Below, piece by piece: positions 34,883 to 43,106 of a stretch of 64,000 nt of DNA (positions are counted from its first letter, which is position 1; each line of letters opens with the position of its first letter). Both the position numbers and the translations under genes were made by a program. The stretch lies in contig CAWGNK010000003.1 of NCBI GenBank assembly GCA_963823945.1, forward strand, positions 558,001 through 622,000, read 5' to 3'. This DNA comes from Bog-793 sp963823945. Its GTDB lineage: Bacteria; Actinomycetota; Acidimicrobiia; Acidimicrobiales; Bog-793. The notes under the pieces are model-generated. The model saw only the letters and a list, made by a program, of their open reading frames with translations, did no database searches and was not told where the DNA came from.

Positions 34883-35614
34883 TCAACGGTCGATCCCCCC
34901 GTAACGGCGCTCCCGGCGCTGGTACTCGCGCACCGCCTCGAAGAGGTCCCCGCGGCGGAAGTCGGGCCACAGGACGTCGGTGAAGACGAGTTCGGAGTAG
35001 GCGAGCTCCCAGAGCAGGAAGTTGGAGATCCGGAACTCGCTCGAGGTGCGCACGATGACGTCCGGATCGGGCATGTCCGGGTAGTACAGATGAGCACGGA
35101 AGTGGCGCTCGTCGACCTTGTCCGCCGGGACGTTGTCGGCGATGAGCGAGCGGACGGCGTCGATGATCTCGGCGCGCCCGCCGTAGTTGAAACAGATCGT
35201 GAAGGTCATCCGCTTGTTCTTGGCGGTGAGCTCCTCGGCGTCCTCCATCCGCCGCAGCAGGCGCCGCGGCACGCGCCTGTCCCGGCGTCCCGCGAAGCGG
35301 ATCCGGATCCCCTTGGCGTTCAAGTCGTCGCGGTTGCGAAGCAACACGCCCTCGGGGTAGTTGAGGAGGAACCGCACCTCGTCGGGTGGACGGCGCCAGT
35401 TCTCCGTCGAGAAGGCGTAGACGGTGAACCACTTGACGCCGAGCTCGAGCGCGCCGTCGACGGTGTCGACGAGGGCCTCCTCGGCGGCGGTGTGTCCGGC
35501 GGTGCGGGCGAGCCCACGTTGGGTTGCCCAGCGCCCGTTGCCGTCCATGACGACCGCGACGTGCCGTGGGACGTGGTCCGGATCGACCCCCTCGACGAAC
35601 GGGGAATTTGGCAC
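34883..35614 (-). CDS. uppS: undecaprenyl (polyprenyl) diphosphate synthase, cis-prenyltransferase
   Basis: 243 residues of the cis-prenyltransferase family. The catalytic Asp is in AVVMDGNGRWA (around residue 25), with FSTENWRRP in the middle and the C-terminal VRTSSEFRISNFLLWELAYS and FTDVLWPDFR. The product is the long-chain lipid carrier precursor for cell-wall synthesis; chain length is not predictable. The frame extends much further upstream, but the family start fits GTG 35614, which has TAGCTT 7 bases before it (leaderless). It diverges from cysH, with 177 bases between the two start codons. Confidence 0.94.
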   Translation of the reverse strand: MPNSPFVEGVDPDHVPRHVAVVMDGNGRWATQRGLARTAGHTAAEEALVDTVDGALELGVKWFTVYAFSTENWRRPPDEVRFLLNYPEGVLLRNRDDLNAKGIRIRFAGRRDRRVPRRLLRRMEDAEELTAKNKRMTFTICFNYGGRAEIIDAVRSLIADNVPADKVDERHFRAHLYYPDMPDPDVIVRTSSEFRISNFLLWELAYSELVFTDVLWPDFRRGDLFEAVREYQRRERRYGGIDR

Positions 35615-35621
35615 TACAGCG

Positions 35622-35627
35622 AAGCTA
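35622..35627 (-). promoter_or_regulatory. -10 box of leaderless promoter for uppS
   Basis: Minus-strand TAGCTT, then 7 bases, then the GTG ending at 35614. Confidence 0.55.
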
Positions 35628-35778
35628 GTCGCGCCGACGGCCGATCCCGTGTCGCCGCGCGGGCTCCGGGAGGCGGGTCGCGGCGGTGTCGGAACGGCCA
35701 CCCCCCTGGCCCGCCGAGTCCCACGCCGGGCGGGCCCGGTCGAATCCCAGGCCGGACGGGCGGGTGGACCGCCCCCAC

Positions 35779-35784
35779 TAACGT
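35779..35784 (+). promoter_or_regulatory. -10 box of leaderless promoter for cysH
   Basis: TAACGT, then 7 bases, then GTG 35792. Confidence 0.55.
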
Positions 35785-35791
35785 CGGTGAG

Positions 35792-36502
35792 GTGGAACCT
35801 GCCAACGAACCCACAACCGTCACCGGTGACCGGCCGGGCGATGCGCCCGGTGCGCTCGGGGCCGAGCTCGCCCGCGTGGCCGACGAGCTGGAGGGATCCT
35901 CCGCGCTCGACATCTGCCGGTGGGCGGTCGGACGGTTCGGCAGCGATGTCGTCGTCGCTTCTTCGTTCCAGGACTGTGTGCTCATCGACCTGGCGGTGCG
36001 CGCGGATCCGGCTATCGAGGTGGTCTTCCTCGACACGGGCTTCCACTTCCCCGAGACGATCTCGTACATGCGGGAAGTCGAACGCCGCTACGGACTGAAT
36101 CTCACCGTCGTCGAGCCGGGCATCCCGCCCACCGAGCACCCCTGCGGAACTCCGCTGTGCTGCGAGATGCGCAAGGTCGCCCCGCTCGCCCGGGCACTCG
36201 TCGGAAGATCGGCCTGGATCACCGGGCTGAAGCGTGTCGACACGCCGGAGCGGGTCGGCGCCCCGGTCGTCGGCTGGGAGGCGTCGAAGCACCTCGTGAA
36301 GATCAATCCCCTCGCCGCGTGGACCGACGACGACGTCGACCGCTACGTCGAGGAGCACGGCCTCCCGCGACACCCGCTTCAGGCGGCCGGATACGTGTCG
36401 ATCGGTTGTGCCCCGACGACCCGGCCGATCGCCGCGGGCGAGGATCCCCGGGCGGGGCGTTGGCCGGACAGCGACAAGACTGAGTGCGGCCTGCACCTGT
36501 GA
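35792..36502 (+). CDS. cysH: phosphoadenylyl/adenylyl-sulfate reductase, with one cluster cysteine missing
   Basis: 236 residues of the PAPS/APS reductase family. Seen are VASSFQDCVLID (PP-loop region), FLDTGFHFPETISY, the tandem cysteines in PLCCEMRKVAPL (123-124), TGLKRVDTPERVG, and the catalytic C-terminal ECGLHL (Cys232). APS reductases use CC plus a later CxxC for a [4Fe-4S] cluster. Here the later motif reads SIGCAPTTRP, so Cys206 is present but the fourth ligand is Thr209. True PAPS reductases lack all four, so the protein still belongs to the APS branch. The frame is open upstream; GTG 35792 was chosen for its -10 box 7 bases before. The gene stands alone. Confidence 0.9.
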   Translation: MEPANEPTTVTGDRPGDAPGALGAELARVADELEGSSALDICRWAVGRFGSDVVVASSFQDCVLIDLAVRADPAIEVVFLDTGFHFPETISYMREVERRYGLNLTVVEPGIPPTEHPCGTPLCCEMRKVAPLARALVGRSAWITGLKRVDTPERVGAPVVGWEASKHLVKINPLAAWTDDDVDRYVEEHGLPRHPLQAAGYVSIGCAPTTRPIAAGEDPRAGRWPDSDKTECGLHL

Positions 36503-36596
36503 CGCCGGGGGAACGTTCCCGTTTCCCCGCTGCCGCCGGTCATCGCCGCGAGCGGCCGGCTCGCCGGGCCACCCGGCCGTCGTCGTAGCCGGGCCG

Positions 36597-36602
36597 TAGG
36601 CT
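36597..36602 (+). promoter_or_regulatory. -10 box of leaderless promoter for the AddB-like gene
   Basis: TAGGCT, then 7 bases, then GTG 36610. Confidence 0.55.
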
Positions 36603-36609
36603 CGCCGGG

Positions 36610-39600
36610 GTGCCGGGACGTGTCCGCTTCGTCGCTTACGGGACGCCCGCTTTCGAGGCGCTCGGCGCCGCGGTCGACGAGTTCCAGCGGGGGGACCCGA
36701 CCGCGCCGGTCGTCGTCATCGCGCCCTCGGCGCGGGCGGCCCGCTTCTTGCGCCACCGCTTGGCGGCCCGGCCACGCGCCGGTGGTACGCGCGGGCTCGT
36801 CAACCTGCGCTTCCTCGTGCCTGCCGATCTCGCCGAGGAGCTGGGCGGCCAGGCCTGCCGGCTCGCGGGCCGACGCCCACTGACGCGGGCCGCACTCGGA
36901 GCCGCCGCCCGGGCGGCGCTGCGCGAGCGGCCGGCGTTCCTTGCCGCCATCGCCGAGCACCCCTCGACCGAGCAGGAGCTCGTCGACATCTACAAGGAGG
37001 TGCGCCAGCTCGGGGACGACGGGTTCGCGCGCCTCGCCGAGCTTGGTCCCCGCGGCCGCGACCTCTCGGCGCTGTGTGAGTCGATGTGGGAGCGACTCCA
37101 CGAGGCCTGGTTCGACGACGTCGATCTCGTCGAGGCGGCCATCGCCCAGGTCGGCCGGGGTCAACACGCCAGAGACTTCGCCCATCTCGTCGTCCACCTG
37201 CCAGAACAGGTACGTCCCGCCGAGACGCGTCTGCTCGAGGCGGTCGCCGGGGCGTGCGATCTCCTGGTCCTGCTGGGAGTCGTCGGCGACTGCGCCGCCA
37301 ACGCGCCCATCCGCGCGTTGGCGGACACCCTGTGCGCCGCCGGGTTCCAGCTCGTCGGCGACGCACCCTTCGACGCGGCCGAACCGGATCCGGACGGTCC
37401 GGTCCTTGTCGGCGAGACCCTCGAGGCCCCCGACGCCGAGTCCGAGACGCGCGCCGCGGTGCGCATCGTCCTCGACCACCTCGCCTCGGGCGGCGCGCCC
37501 GAGGGGGTGGCACTTCTGTTCTCGGCGCGGGACCCGTACCGCCGGCTCATCGCGGGCGCGCTCGACGAAGCGGGGATCAGCTGGAACGGTCCCTCGCCCG
37601 ACCGGATCGCCGACTCGTCGACGGCGAGGGTGCTCACCGGGCTCCTGGGGCTCGCGTCGTCGGGACTGGAACGTGCCGCCGTCATGGCCTGGTTGCGTGC
37701 GGCGCCGCTGCGCCAGTCCGACGGCCAGCCCGTGCCCGTCGGCGACTGGGAGCGGGTTTCACGTCTCGCCGGCGTCGTCGACGGCGACGGCGCTGAGTGG
37801 CGGCGCCATCTCGACGCGCTCGCCGAGGAGAGCCGGCGACAGCTCCGTGAGAAGGGCCACTTCGACGACGGGGCGCCGATGACGGACACGGGCGATGGCT
37901 CGCAGGGCTGGGATCGCCTGCTGGCGGCTTCGGTCTCCCTGGGGCGGTTCGTCGGCGAGCTCGACGAGGTGTGCCGTGCGGTCAGGGCGCTCAACCGCTG
38001 GGCGGGATTCGCCGCATGGTCGCGGGAGACGCTCATCCGCTACCTGGGGCCCGGCGAGGTGGACCCGGTGGTCGACGAATCCGACCGTCACGTCGTGTCC
38101 GCGGTCATCGACACGCTGGGCGAACTCGAAGTGCTCGATGGTGTCGACAGCCGACCCGATCTCGCCCGCTTCGCCAGGGCGCTTGCCTCCGCGCTCGATC
38201 GTGCCGCGCCGCCGATGGGCCGACTGTCCCAGGGGATCATGGTCGGCCCGGTGAATTCCGCCGCCGGCGTCGGGCTCGACCTCGTGGTGGTGCTCGGCTG
38301 TGTCGAGGGCGAGATGCCGCGCCGGGCACGTGCGAGCGTCATTTTGTCCGCCGAGGAACGCGAGCAGGTCGGCCTGGAGGCCGCGAGTCCCGTCCGCGCG
38401 GTCGAACGCGACCGCCGTCAGCTCCTCGTCGTGGTGTCCGGGGCGGAAAGGACGGTGTTGGCGAGACGCGACCGCGACTCGCACGACGGTCGCGCCCGGA
38501 TCCGGTCCCGCTTCATCGCGCGCAACGCCGCCGCCCGCCCCGTGCCGAGCCTGGCCGCGGTGCTCGAGTCCGTGGCGGCGGGCACGGTCCCGGCGATCAG
38601 CGAGGGTGAGCTCGTCAGCGCGACCCTCGTCGCGCTGGGCGCATCCCGCCGCAGCGGCGGGCCGTCGTTCCTCGTCGAGGCCCCGTCACACCTCGCGGCC
38701 GGCAGTCGGGTCGTCACGGCGCGCAGCGCCCGTTCGTTCGGCCGCTTCGCCGGGCGGATCGAGACCGGGGCGGGTGTCGACGGACTCGCCGATGAGGTCA
38801 TGTCGCCGACCACCCTCGAGCAGTTCGCCGTCTGCCCGTTCCGCTACTTCCTCAGTCACGAACTCCGCTGTGAGGTGATCGATGCGCCCGAACGTCGGGT
38901 GGAGATCGACCCGCGGGACCGCGGCCAGATCGCCCACGAGGTACTCGAGCGCTACATGCGGGAGATCATCGACCGGCCGGGGGCTCTAGAGGACGGCCCG
39001 ACCGACGCGGCGGCACGGCTGGCGGACATCGCGGCGGAGGTCTGTGATCGCTACGAACGGCTCGGCCGGACGGGCAAGCGGGTCCTGTGGGCGAGGACAC
39101 GCCGTGAGCTGATCGCGAGGCTCGAGGCGGAGCGGGCGGCCGACGCCGAGATCCGGCACCGACGTGCCGCGGCGCCGCTCGCCGTCGAGTGGCTCTTCGG
39201 CACGTCCACGATTTCGCCGGTCAGCTTCGAGGTGGGGGGGAGGTCACTCAGCTTCCGCGGCAAGATCGACCGCGTCGACCGCCGGGCCGACGGGTCGCTC
39301 GACGTCATCGACTACAAGACCGGCGCGACGTCGCCGTACAAGGCCATCCCGGCCGACCCGGTGGATGGCGGGCGCCATCTCCAGCTGCCGATCTACGCCC
39401 TCGCGGCGCGTGCCCACCTCGCCTCGGGCGAGCCGGTCCCGGTGCGGGCGAGCTTCCGGTTCATCGACGAGCCGGACGTCAAGGTGGAAGTCGAACTCGA
39501 CGACGGGACGGTGGCCCGCACGGAGGAGGTCCTCGAGCTGCTCGCCGGGACGGTCGCGGCGGGCTGTTTCCCGTGCCACCCGGGCGCGCCCCGGCAGAAC

Positions 39601-39738
39601 ACCTTTGAGCACTGCAACCACTGCGACTTCGACTCGGTGTGTCCCGCCGAGCGGGAGGAGCTCTGGCAGGTCGCGCGGGCGGCACCGCCGCTCGCCGGCT
39701 ACGTCGGGCTCGTCGAGCCGGAGACGGCTGATGCGTGA
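36610..39738 (+). CDS. AddB-like helicase-nuclease subunit (PD-(D/E)XK)
   Basis: 1042 residues. The N-terminal half is an inactive helicase-like region: VVVIAPSARAARFLRHRLA stands where a Walker A would be, without GKT. The C-terminal RecB-family nuclease starts near residue 735 (SPTTLEQFAVCPFRYFLS) and has the active-site motif FRGKIDRVDRR followed by DVIDYKTG. The iron-sulfur cluster cysteines are CPFRYF plus the terminal CNHCDFDSVC. This is the AddB architecture: with AddA it processes double-strand breaks for RecA. The next gene overlaps by 8 bases and encodes the helicase partner. AdnAB-type pairs of mycobacteria differ in having an active motor in both subunits. Confidence 0.87.
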   Translation: MPGRVRFVAYGTPAFEALGAAVDEFQRGDPTAPVVVIAPSARAARFLRHRLAARPRAGGTRGLVNLRFLVPADLAEELGGQACRLAGRRPLTRAALGAAARAALRERPAFLAAIAEHPSTEQELVDIYKEVRQLGDDGFARLAELGPRGRDLSALCESMWERLHEAWFDDVDLVEAAIAQVGRGQHARDFAHLVVHLPEQVRPAETRLLEAVAGACDLLVLLGVVGDCAANAPIRALADTLCAAGFQLVGDAPFDAAEPDPDGPVLVGETLEAPDAESETRAAVRIVLDHLASGGAPEGVALLFSARDPYRRLIAGALDEAGISWNGPSPDRIADSSTARVLTGLLGLASSGLERAAVMAWLRAAPLRQSDGQPVPVGDWERVSRLAGVVDGDGAEWRRHLDALAEESRRQLREKGHFDDGAPMTDTGDGSQGWDRLLAASVSLGRFVGELDEVCRAVRALNRWAGFAAWSRETLIRYLGPGEVDPVVDESDRHVVSAVIDTLGELEVLDGVDSRPDLARFARALASALDRAAPPMGRLSQGIMVGPVNSAAGVGLDLVVVLGCVEGEMPRRARASVILSAEEREQVGLEAASPVRAVERDRRQLLVVVSGAERTVLARRDRDSHDGRARIRSRFIARNAAARPVPSLAAVLESVAAGTVPAISEGELVSATLVALGASRRSGGPSFLVEAPSHLAAGSRVVTARSARSFGRFAGRIETGAGVDGLADEVMSPTTLEQFAVCPFRYFLSHELRCEVIDAPERRVEIDPRDRGQIAHEVLERYMREIIDRPGALEDGPTDAAARLADIAAEVCDRYERLGRTGKRVLWARTRRELIARLEAERAADAEIRHRRAAAPLAVEWLFGTSTISPVSFEVGGRSLSFRGKIDRVDRRADGSLDVIDYKTGATSPYKAIPADPVDGGRHLQLPIYALAARAHLASGEPVPVRASFRFIDEPDVKVEVELDDGTVARTEEVLELLAGTVAAGCFPCHPGAPRQNTFEHCNHCDFDSVCPAEREELWQVARAAPPLAGYVGLVEPETADA

Positions 39739-42700
39739 GCCGTCGCCGATGACCGACGAGGCGGCGCGGCTCGCCATCCGGGAGGATCTCGACGCGACGC
39801 TCTTCGTCGAGGCGGGCGCCGGGACGGGCAAGACGAGCGAGCTCGTGCGCCGGGTGCTCGCCCTCGCGGCGACGGGGCGCGCGTCGCTCGGTGAGATCGC
39901 CGCGATCACGTTCACGGAGGCGGCCGCGGCGGACCTGCGCGAGCGGATCCACGACCGGCTCGTCGAGCAGTCGGTGACCCCCGGGGGCGACTGGGCGAGG
40001 ATGGCGGTCCACGAGCTCGACAACGCTTCGATGACGACGATCCACGGGTTCGCCCAGCGGATCCTCGTTGAGCATCCGCTCGTCGCCGGGCTGCCGTTGC
40101 GCTTCCGGGTCCTCGACGAGATCCAGGCCGAAACGGACTTCGATCGCCGCTTCGGGGCATTTCTCGACGCGTTGCTCGACGACTCAGGGGCCGAGGTGCT
40201 CGTCACGGCGGCCCTGGCCGTCGGCGTCACGCTCGGCCACCTCCGTCGGCTCGCGTACGAGATCGACGCCGCATGGGACCGTTACCGGAATCCCACCCCG
40301 GCCCCCGTGCTCTCGGCCGCGGTCCTCGTCGGCGAGGTCGAAGCCGCCACGGGCAGCCTGATCGACGCGATGCGTGCCGTGGTCGCCCGGCGTGGGGCGT
40401 GCCGGAACGACGCCGACACGCTGGTCGCGCTGCTCGGGCGGATCGGGGCCGAGCTCGACCGGGCGCGGGGGCTCGCCGACTGGGCCGACCGCCTCGAGTG
40501 GCTCTGTTCGATCGGCCCCTGGAAAGCGGGCACCAAGGGCCGCAAGGAGGACTGGATAGACCTCGCGGTCGCCGACGTGCGCACCGAGGTCGGCGTCCTG
40601 GAGGGAATGCGGTCGGCGCAGGTGGACCGGTTGCGCCACGTCGTGCTCGACGCGCTCGCGGAGCGGCTCGGGGCGGCGGCCGTCGCCGCCGCCGGGGAGC
40701 GCCGGCGAACGGGGGAGCTGTACTTCCACGACCTCCTCGTGTTCGCGCGCGACCTGCTCGAGGCGGACGCGGGCGTGTGCCGGCAGGTGAGTGCGCGCTT
40801 CGGCCACATCCTCGTCGACGAGTTCCAGGACACCGATCCGATCCAGCTCGACATCGTCCGGCTCCTCGGGGCCGACGCGTCCGGAAAGACGGTGCCGGGG
40901 AAGCTCTTTTTCGTCGGCGATCCCCACCAGTCGATCTACCGCTTCCGGGGCGCCAAGCCCGAGCTCTACGCCACCGCGATGGGCGAGCTCGTCCCGGCGG
41001 GGCCGGTCCGGCTGACGACGAACTTCCGGTCGGTCCCCGGCGTGATCGGCTTCGTGAACGGCGTGTTCGGGCCGCTGCTCGCCGGCGCGGAGGCGCTGCC
41101 GGCCGGCCCCGCCGCCGCGGGCTACACGCCGCTCGTCGCGCACCGGGGTCCGGGCGACAGGGTGCCCGTCACCGTGCTCGGCGCCGAGGCTGCGCCGAAG
41201 CTCTCCGCCCACGAACGCCGGCTGCGCGAATCGGCCGACATCGCCGGCATCGTCACCGCGGCCGTGCGCGAGGGATGGCCGGTCGGAACCGCCCCCGAGG
41301 TCCGTGCCGCGCGCTTCGGCGACATCGCCATCCTCGTCACCCGCCGCAGTGGTCTCGGCGAGCTCGAAGCGGCGCTCGACTCAGCGGACATCCCGTACCG
41401 GGTCGACTCGACCTCGCTCATCTACGCCTCGTCGGAGGTGCGGGACCTGCTCGCGTGCCTGCGCGCCGTCGATTCCCCGGGCGACGAGGCGGCGATCATC
41501 GCCGCGCTGCGAACGCCGCTCCTTGCCTGCGGCGACGACGACCTGCTCCGCTACCGCCGCCAGGGCGGCACCTGGAGCCTCGAGGCGTGTCCCGCGGTCG
41601 AACCCGGGGATCCCGTGGCGGCCGCGCTCGGCCGACTGGCGGCGGTCGCGGCGTGCCGCCACCGCTTGGGCTTCGTCGGCACGCTCGAGGCGGTCGTGCG
41701 GGACTTCGGGGCCTTCGAGCTCGCCGCGTTGGGGCGGCACGGGCGGGAGGCGGTCCGCCGGCTGCACTTCGTCATCGACCAGGCCCGCGCGTTCGTCGAG
41801 TCGGGCGGAGGCTCGATCGCCGAGATGCTGGAGTGGATGGAGCGCCAGGCCAAGGGGCGGGCCCGGGCCCGGGAATCGGTGACGAGCGAGGCCGACGACG
41901 CCGTGCGGATCTTGACGATCCACGCCGCCAAGGGGCTCGAGTTCCCGATCGTCGTCGTCGCCGAGCTGGGCGGCAACCAGCGGAGCCCGGCGGCGCGTGC
42001 CACGGTCCTCTTCGACCCCGCGGGCCGGGCGGAGATCCGGTTGCGTCGCGGCATCGAGACATCCGGTTTCGCCGCCTGTGCCGAGGCCGAGCTCGCCGAG
42101 GCCGAGGCGGAGGAGCTCCGTCTCGGCTACGTGGCGATGACCCGGGCGCGCGACCACCTCGTCGTTTCGCTCCACCGCGCCGTGGCGACGGGCGAGCGGT
42201 GGTCGCTCGCCGAGCGCGTGGCGGCGCGCCTCGGGGACCTCCAGGGACAGTTCCTGGACGGCTCGTCGCGCGCCGGACCGGAGGGGACGATCGGCAGGCG
42301 CCCGGGACGGCCGCCCGCGCCGCGCGGTCCCGCCACGACCGAGGAGGCGTTTCGGGTCTGGCGCGCCGACAGGGAGGTGCTCACGGCCCGCGCGGCGCGC
42401 CGGACGAGCATGGCCGCGACCGACCTCGCCGCATTGGGGAAACGCGAACCGTGGACCGGTCCGACGCGCTGGGCGACGGCCGAGGACGAGCCGGCCGACC
42501 AGGCGCGCTGGCGGTCCCGGCGGGCGGCGACGAGCTTCGGTCGGGCGGTGCACGGCGTGTTGCAGCGGGTCGATCTGGCGACAGGTCAGGGCCTCGAGGA
42601 GCTCGCGGCCGACGAAGCCGCCCGGGAGGGTTGCGCCGACCGGGCCGGCGAGGTGGCGACGTACGTGCGCGCCGCGCTCGGTGCTTCGGTCGTCAGGGCC

Positions 42701-43051
42701 GCCGTCGCGGCGGAGAGTTGCTGGCGCGAGCTGCCCGTCACGGTCCCGGTCGGCACGGGCGTGCTGGAGGGCGTGCTCGACCTGTGCTTTGGAGACGGCG
42801 ACCGCCTCGTCGTCGTCGACTACAAGACCGACCGGCTCGCGACCGCGGCGGACGTGCCGGCCGCGGCCCGCCGCTACCGGCTGCAGGCCGGGGCCTACGC
42901 GCTCGCGCTGGACCTCGCGCTCGGCCGGCGGGTCGACCGCGTCGTCCTTTTGTTCCTCGCCCCCCCGGGCGCCGCCGTCGAGTACGAGTTCGACGACGTC
43001 GATGCCGCGGCGGCCGAGGCCCGGGCCGAGCTCACCACCGCGCTGGCGTGA
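39731..43051 (+). CDS. AddA-like UvrD-family helicase-nuclease
   Basis: 1106 residues. Helicase motifs are all readable: I EAGAGTGKTSELVRR, Ia ITFTEAAAADLRERI, II ILVDEFQDTDPIQ, III VGDPHQSIYRFRGAKP, V LTIHAAKGLEFPIVVV and VI GYVAMTRARDHLVVS. A C-terminal RecB-type nuclease domain carries EGVLDLCFGDGDRLVVVDYK with the catalytic DYKT. It is the motor and second nuclease of the break-processing enzyme. ATG 39731 overlaps the AddB-like gene by 8 bases and has GGAG at 39719-39722; a second ATG at 39749 is possible. Confidence 0.9.
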   Translation: MREPSPMTDEAARLAIREDLDATLFVEAGAGTGKTSELVRRVLALAATGRASLGEIAAITFTEAAAADLRERIHDRLVEQSVTPGGDWARMAVHELDNASMTTIHGFAQRILVEHPLVAGLPLRFRVLDEIQAETDFDRRFGAFLDALLDDSGAEVLVTAALAVGVTLGHLRRLAYEIDAAWDRYRNPTPAPVLSAAVLVGEVEAATGSLIDAMRAVVARRGACRNDADTLVALLGRIGAELDRARGLADWADRLEWLCSIGPWKAGTKGRKEDWIDLAVADVRTEVGVLEGMRSAQVDRLRHVVLDALAERLGAAAVAAAGERRRTGELYFHDLLVFARDLLEADAGVCRQVSARFGHILVDEFQDTDPIQLDIVRLLGADASGKTVPGKLFFVGDPHQSIYRFRGAKPELYATAMGELVPAGPVRLTTNFRSVPGVIGFVNGVFGPLLAGAEALPAGPAAAGYTPLVAHRGPGDRVPVTVLGAEAAPKLSAHERRLRESADIAGIVTAAVREGWPVGTAPEVRAARFGDIAILVTRRSGLGELEAALDSADIPYRVDSTSLIYASSEVRDLLACLRAVDSPGDEAAIIAALRTPLLACGDDDLLRYRRQGGTWSLEACPAVEPGDPVAAALGRLAAVAACRHRLGFVGTLEAVVRDFGAFELAALGRHGREAVRRLHFVIDQARAFVESGGGSIAEMLEWMERQAKGRARARESVTSEADDAVRILTIHAAKGLEFPIVVVAELGGNQRSPAARATVLFDPAGRAEIRLRRGIETSGFAACAEAELAEAEAEELRLGYVAMTRARDHLVVSLHRAVATGERWSLAERVAARLGDLQGQFLDGSSRAGPEGTIGRRPGRPPAPRGPATTEEAFRVWRADREVLTARAARRTSMAATDLAALGKREPWTGPTRWATAEDEPADQARWRSRRAATSFGRAVHGVLQRVDLATGQGLEELAADEAAREGCADRAGEVATYVRAALGASVVRAAVAAESCWRELPVTVPVGTGVLEGVLDLCFGDGDRLVVVDYKTDRLATAADVPAAARRYRLQAGAYALALDLALGRRVDRVVLLFLAPPGAAVEYEFDDVDAAAAEARAELTTALA

Positions 43052-43094
43052 CGGGCCCGGGCGGTTCCTGGCCGGCCGGGGGAGCGGCCCAACC

Positions 43095-43100
43095 TACGCT
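43095..43100 (+). promoter_or_regulatory. -10 box of leaderless promoter for dinG
   Basis: TACGCT, then 6 bases, then GTG 43107. Confidence 0.6.
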
Positions 43101-43106
43101 TCCGGC

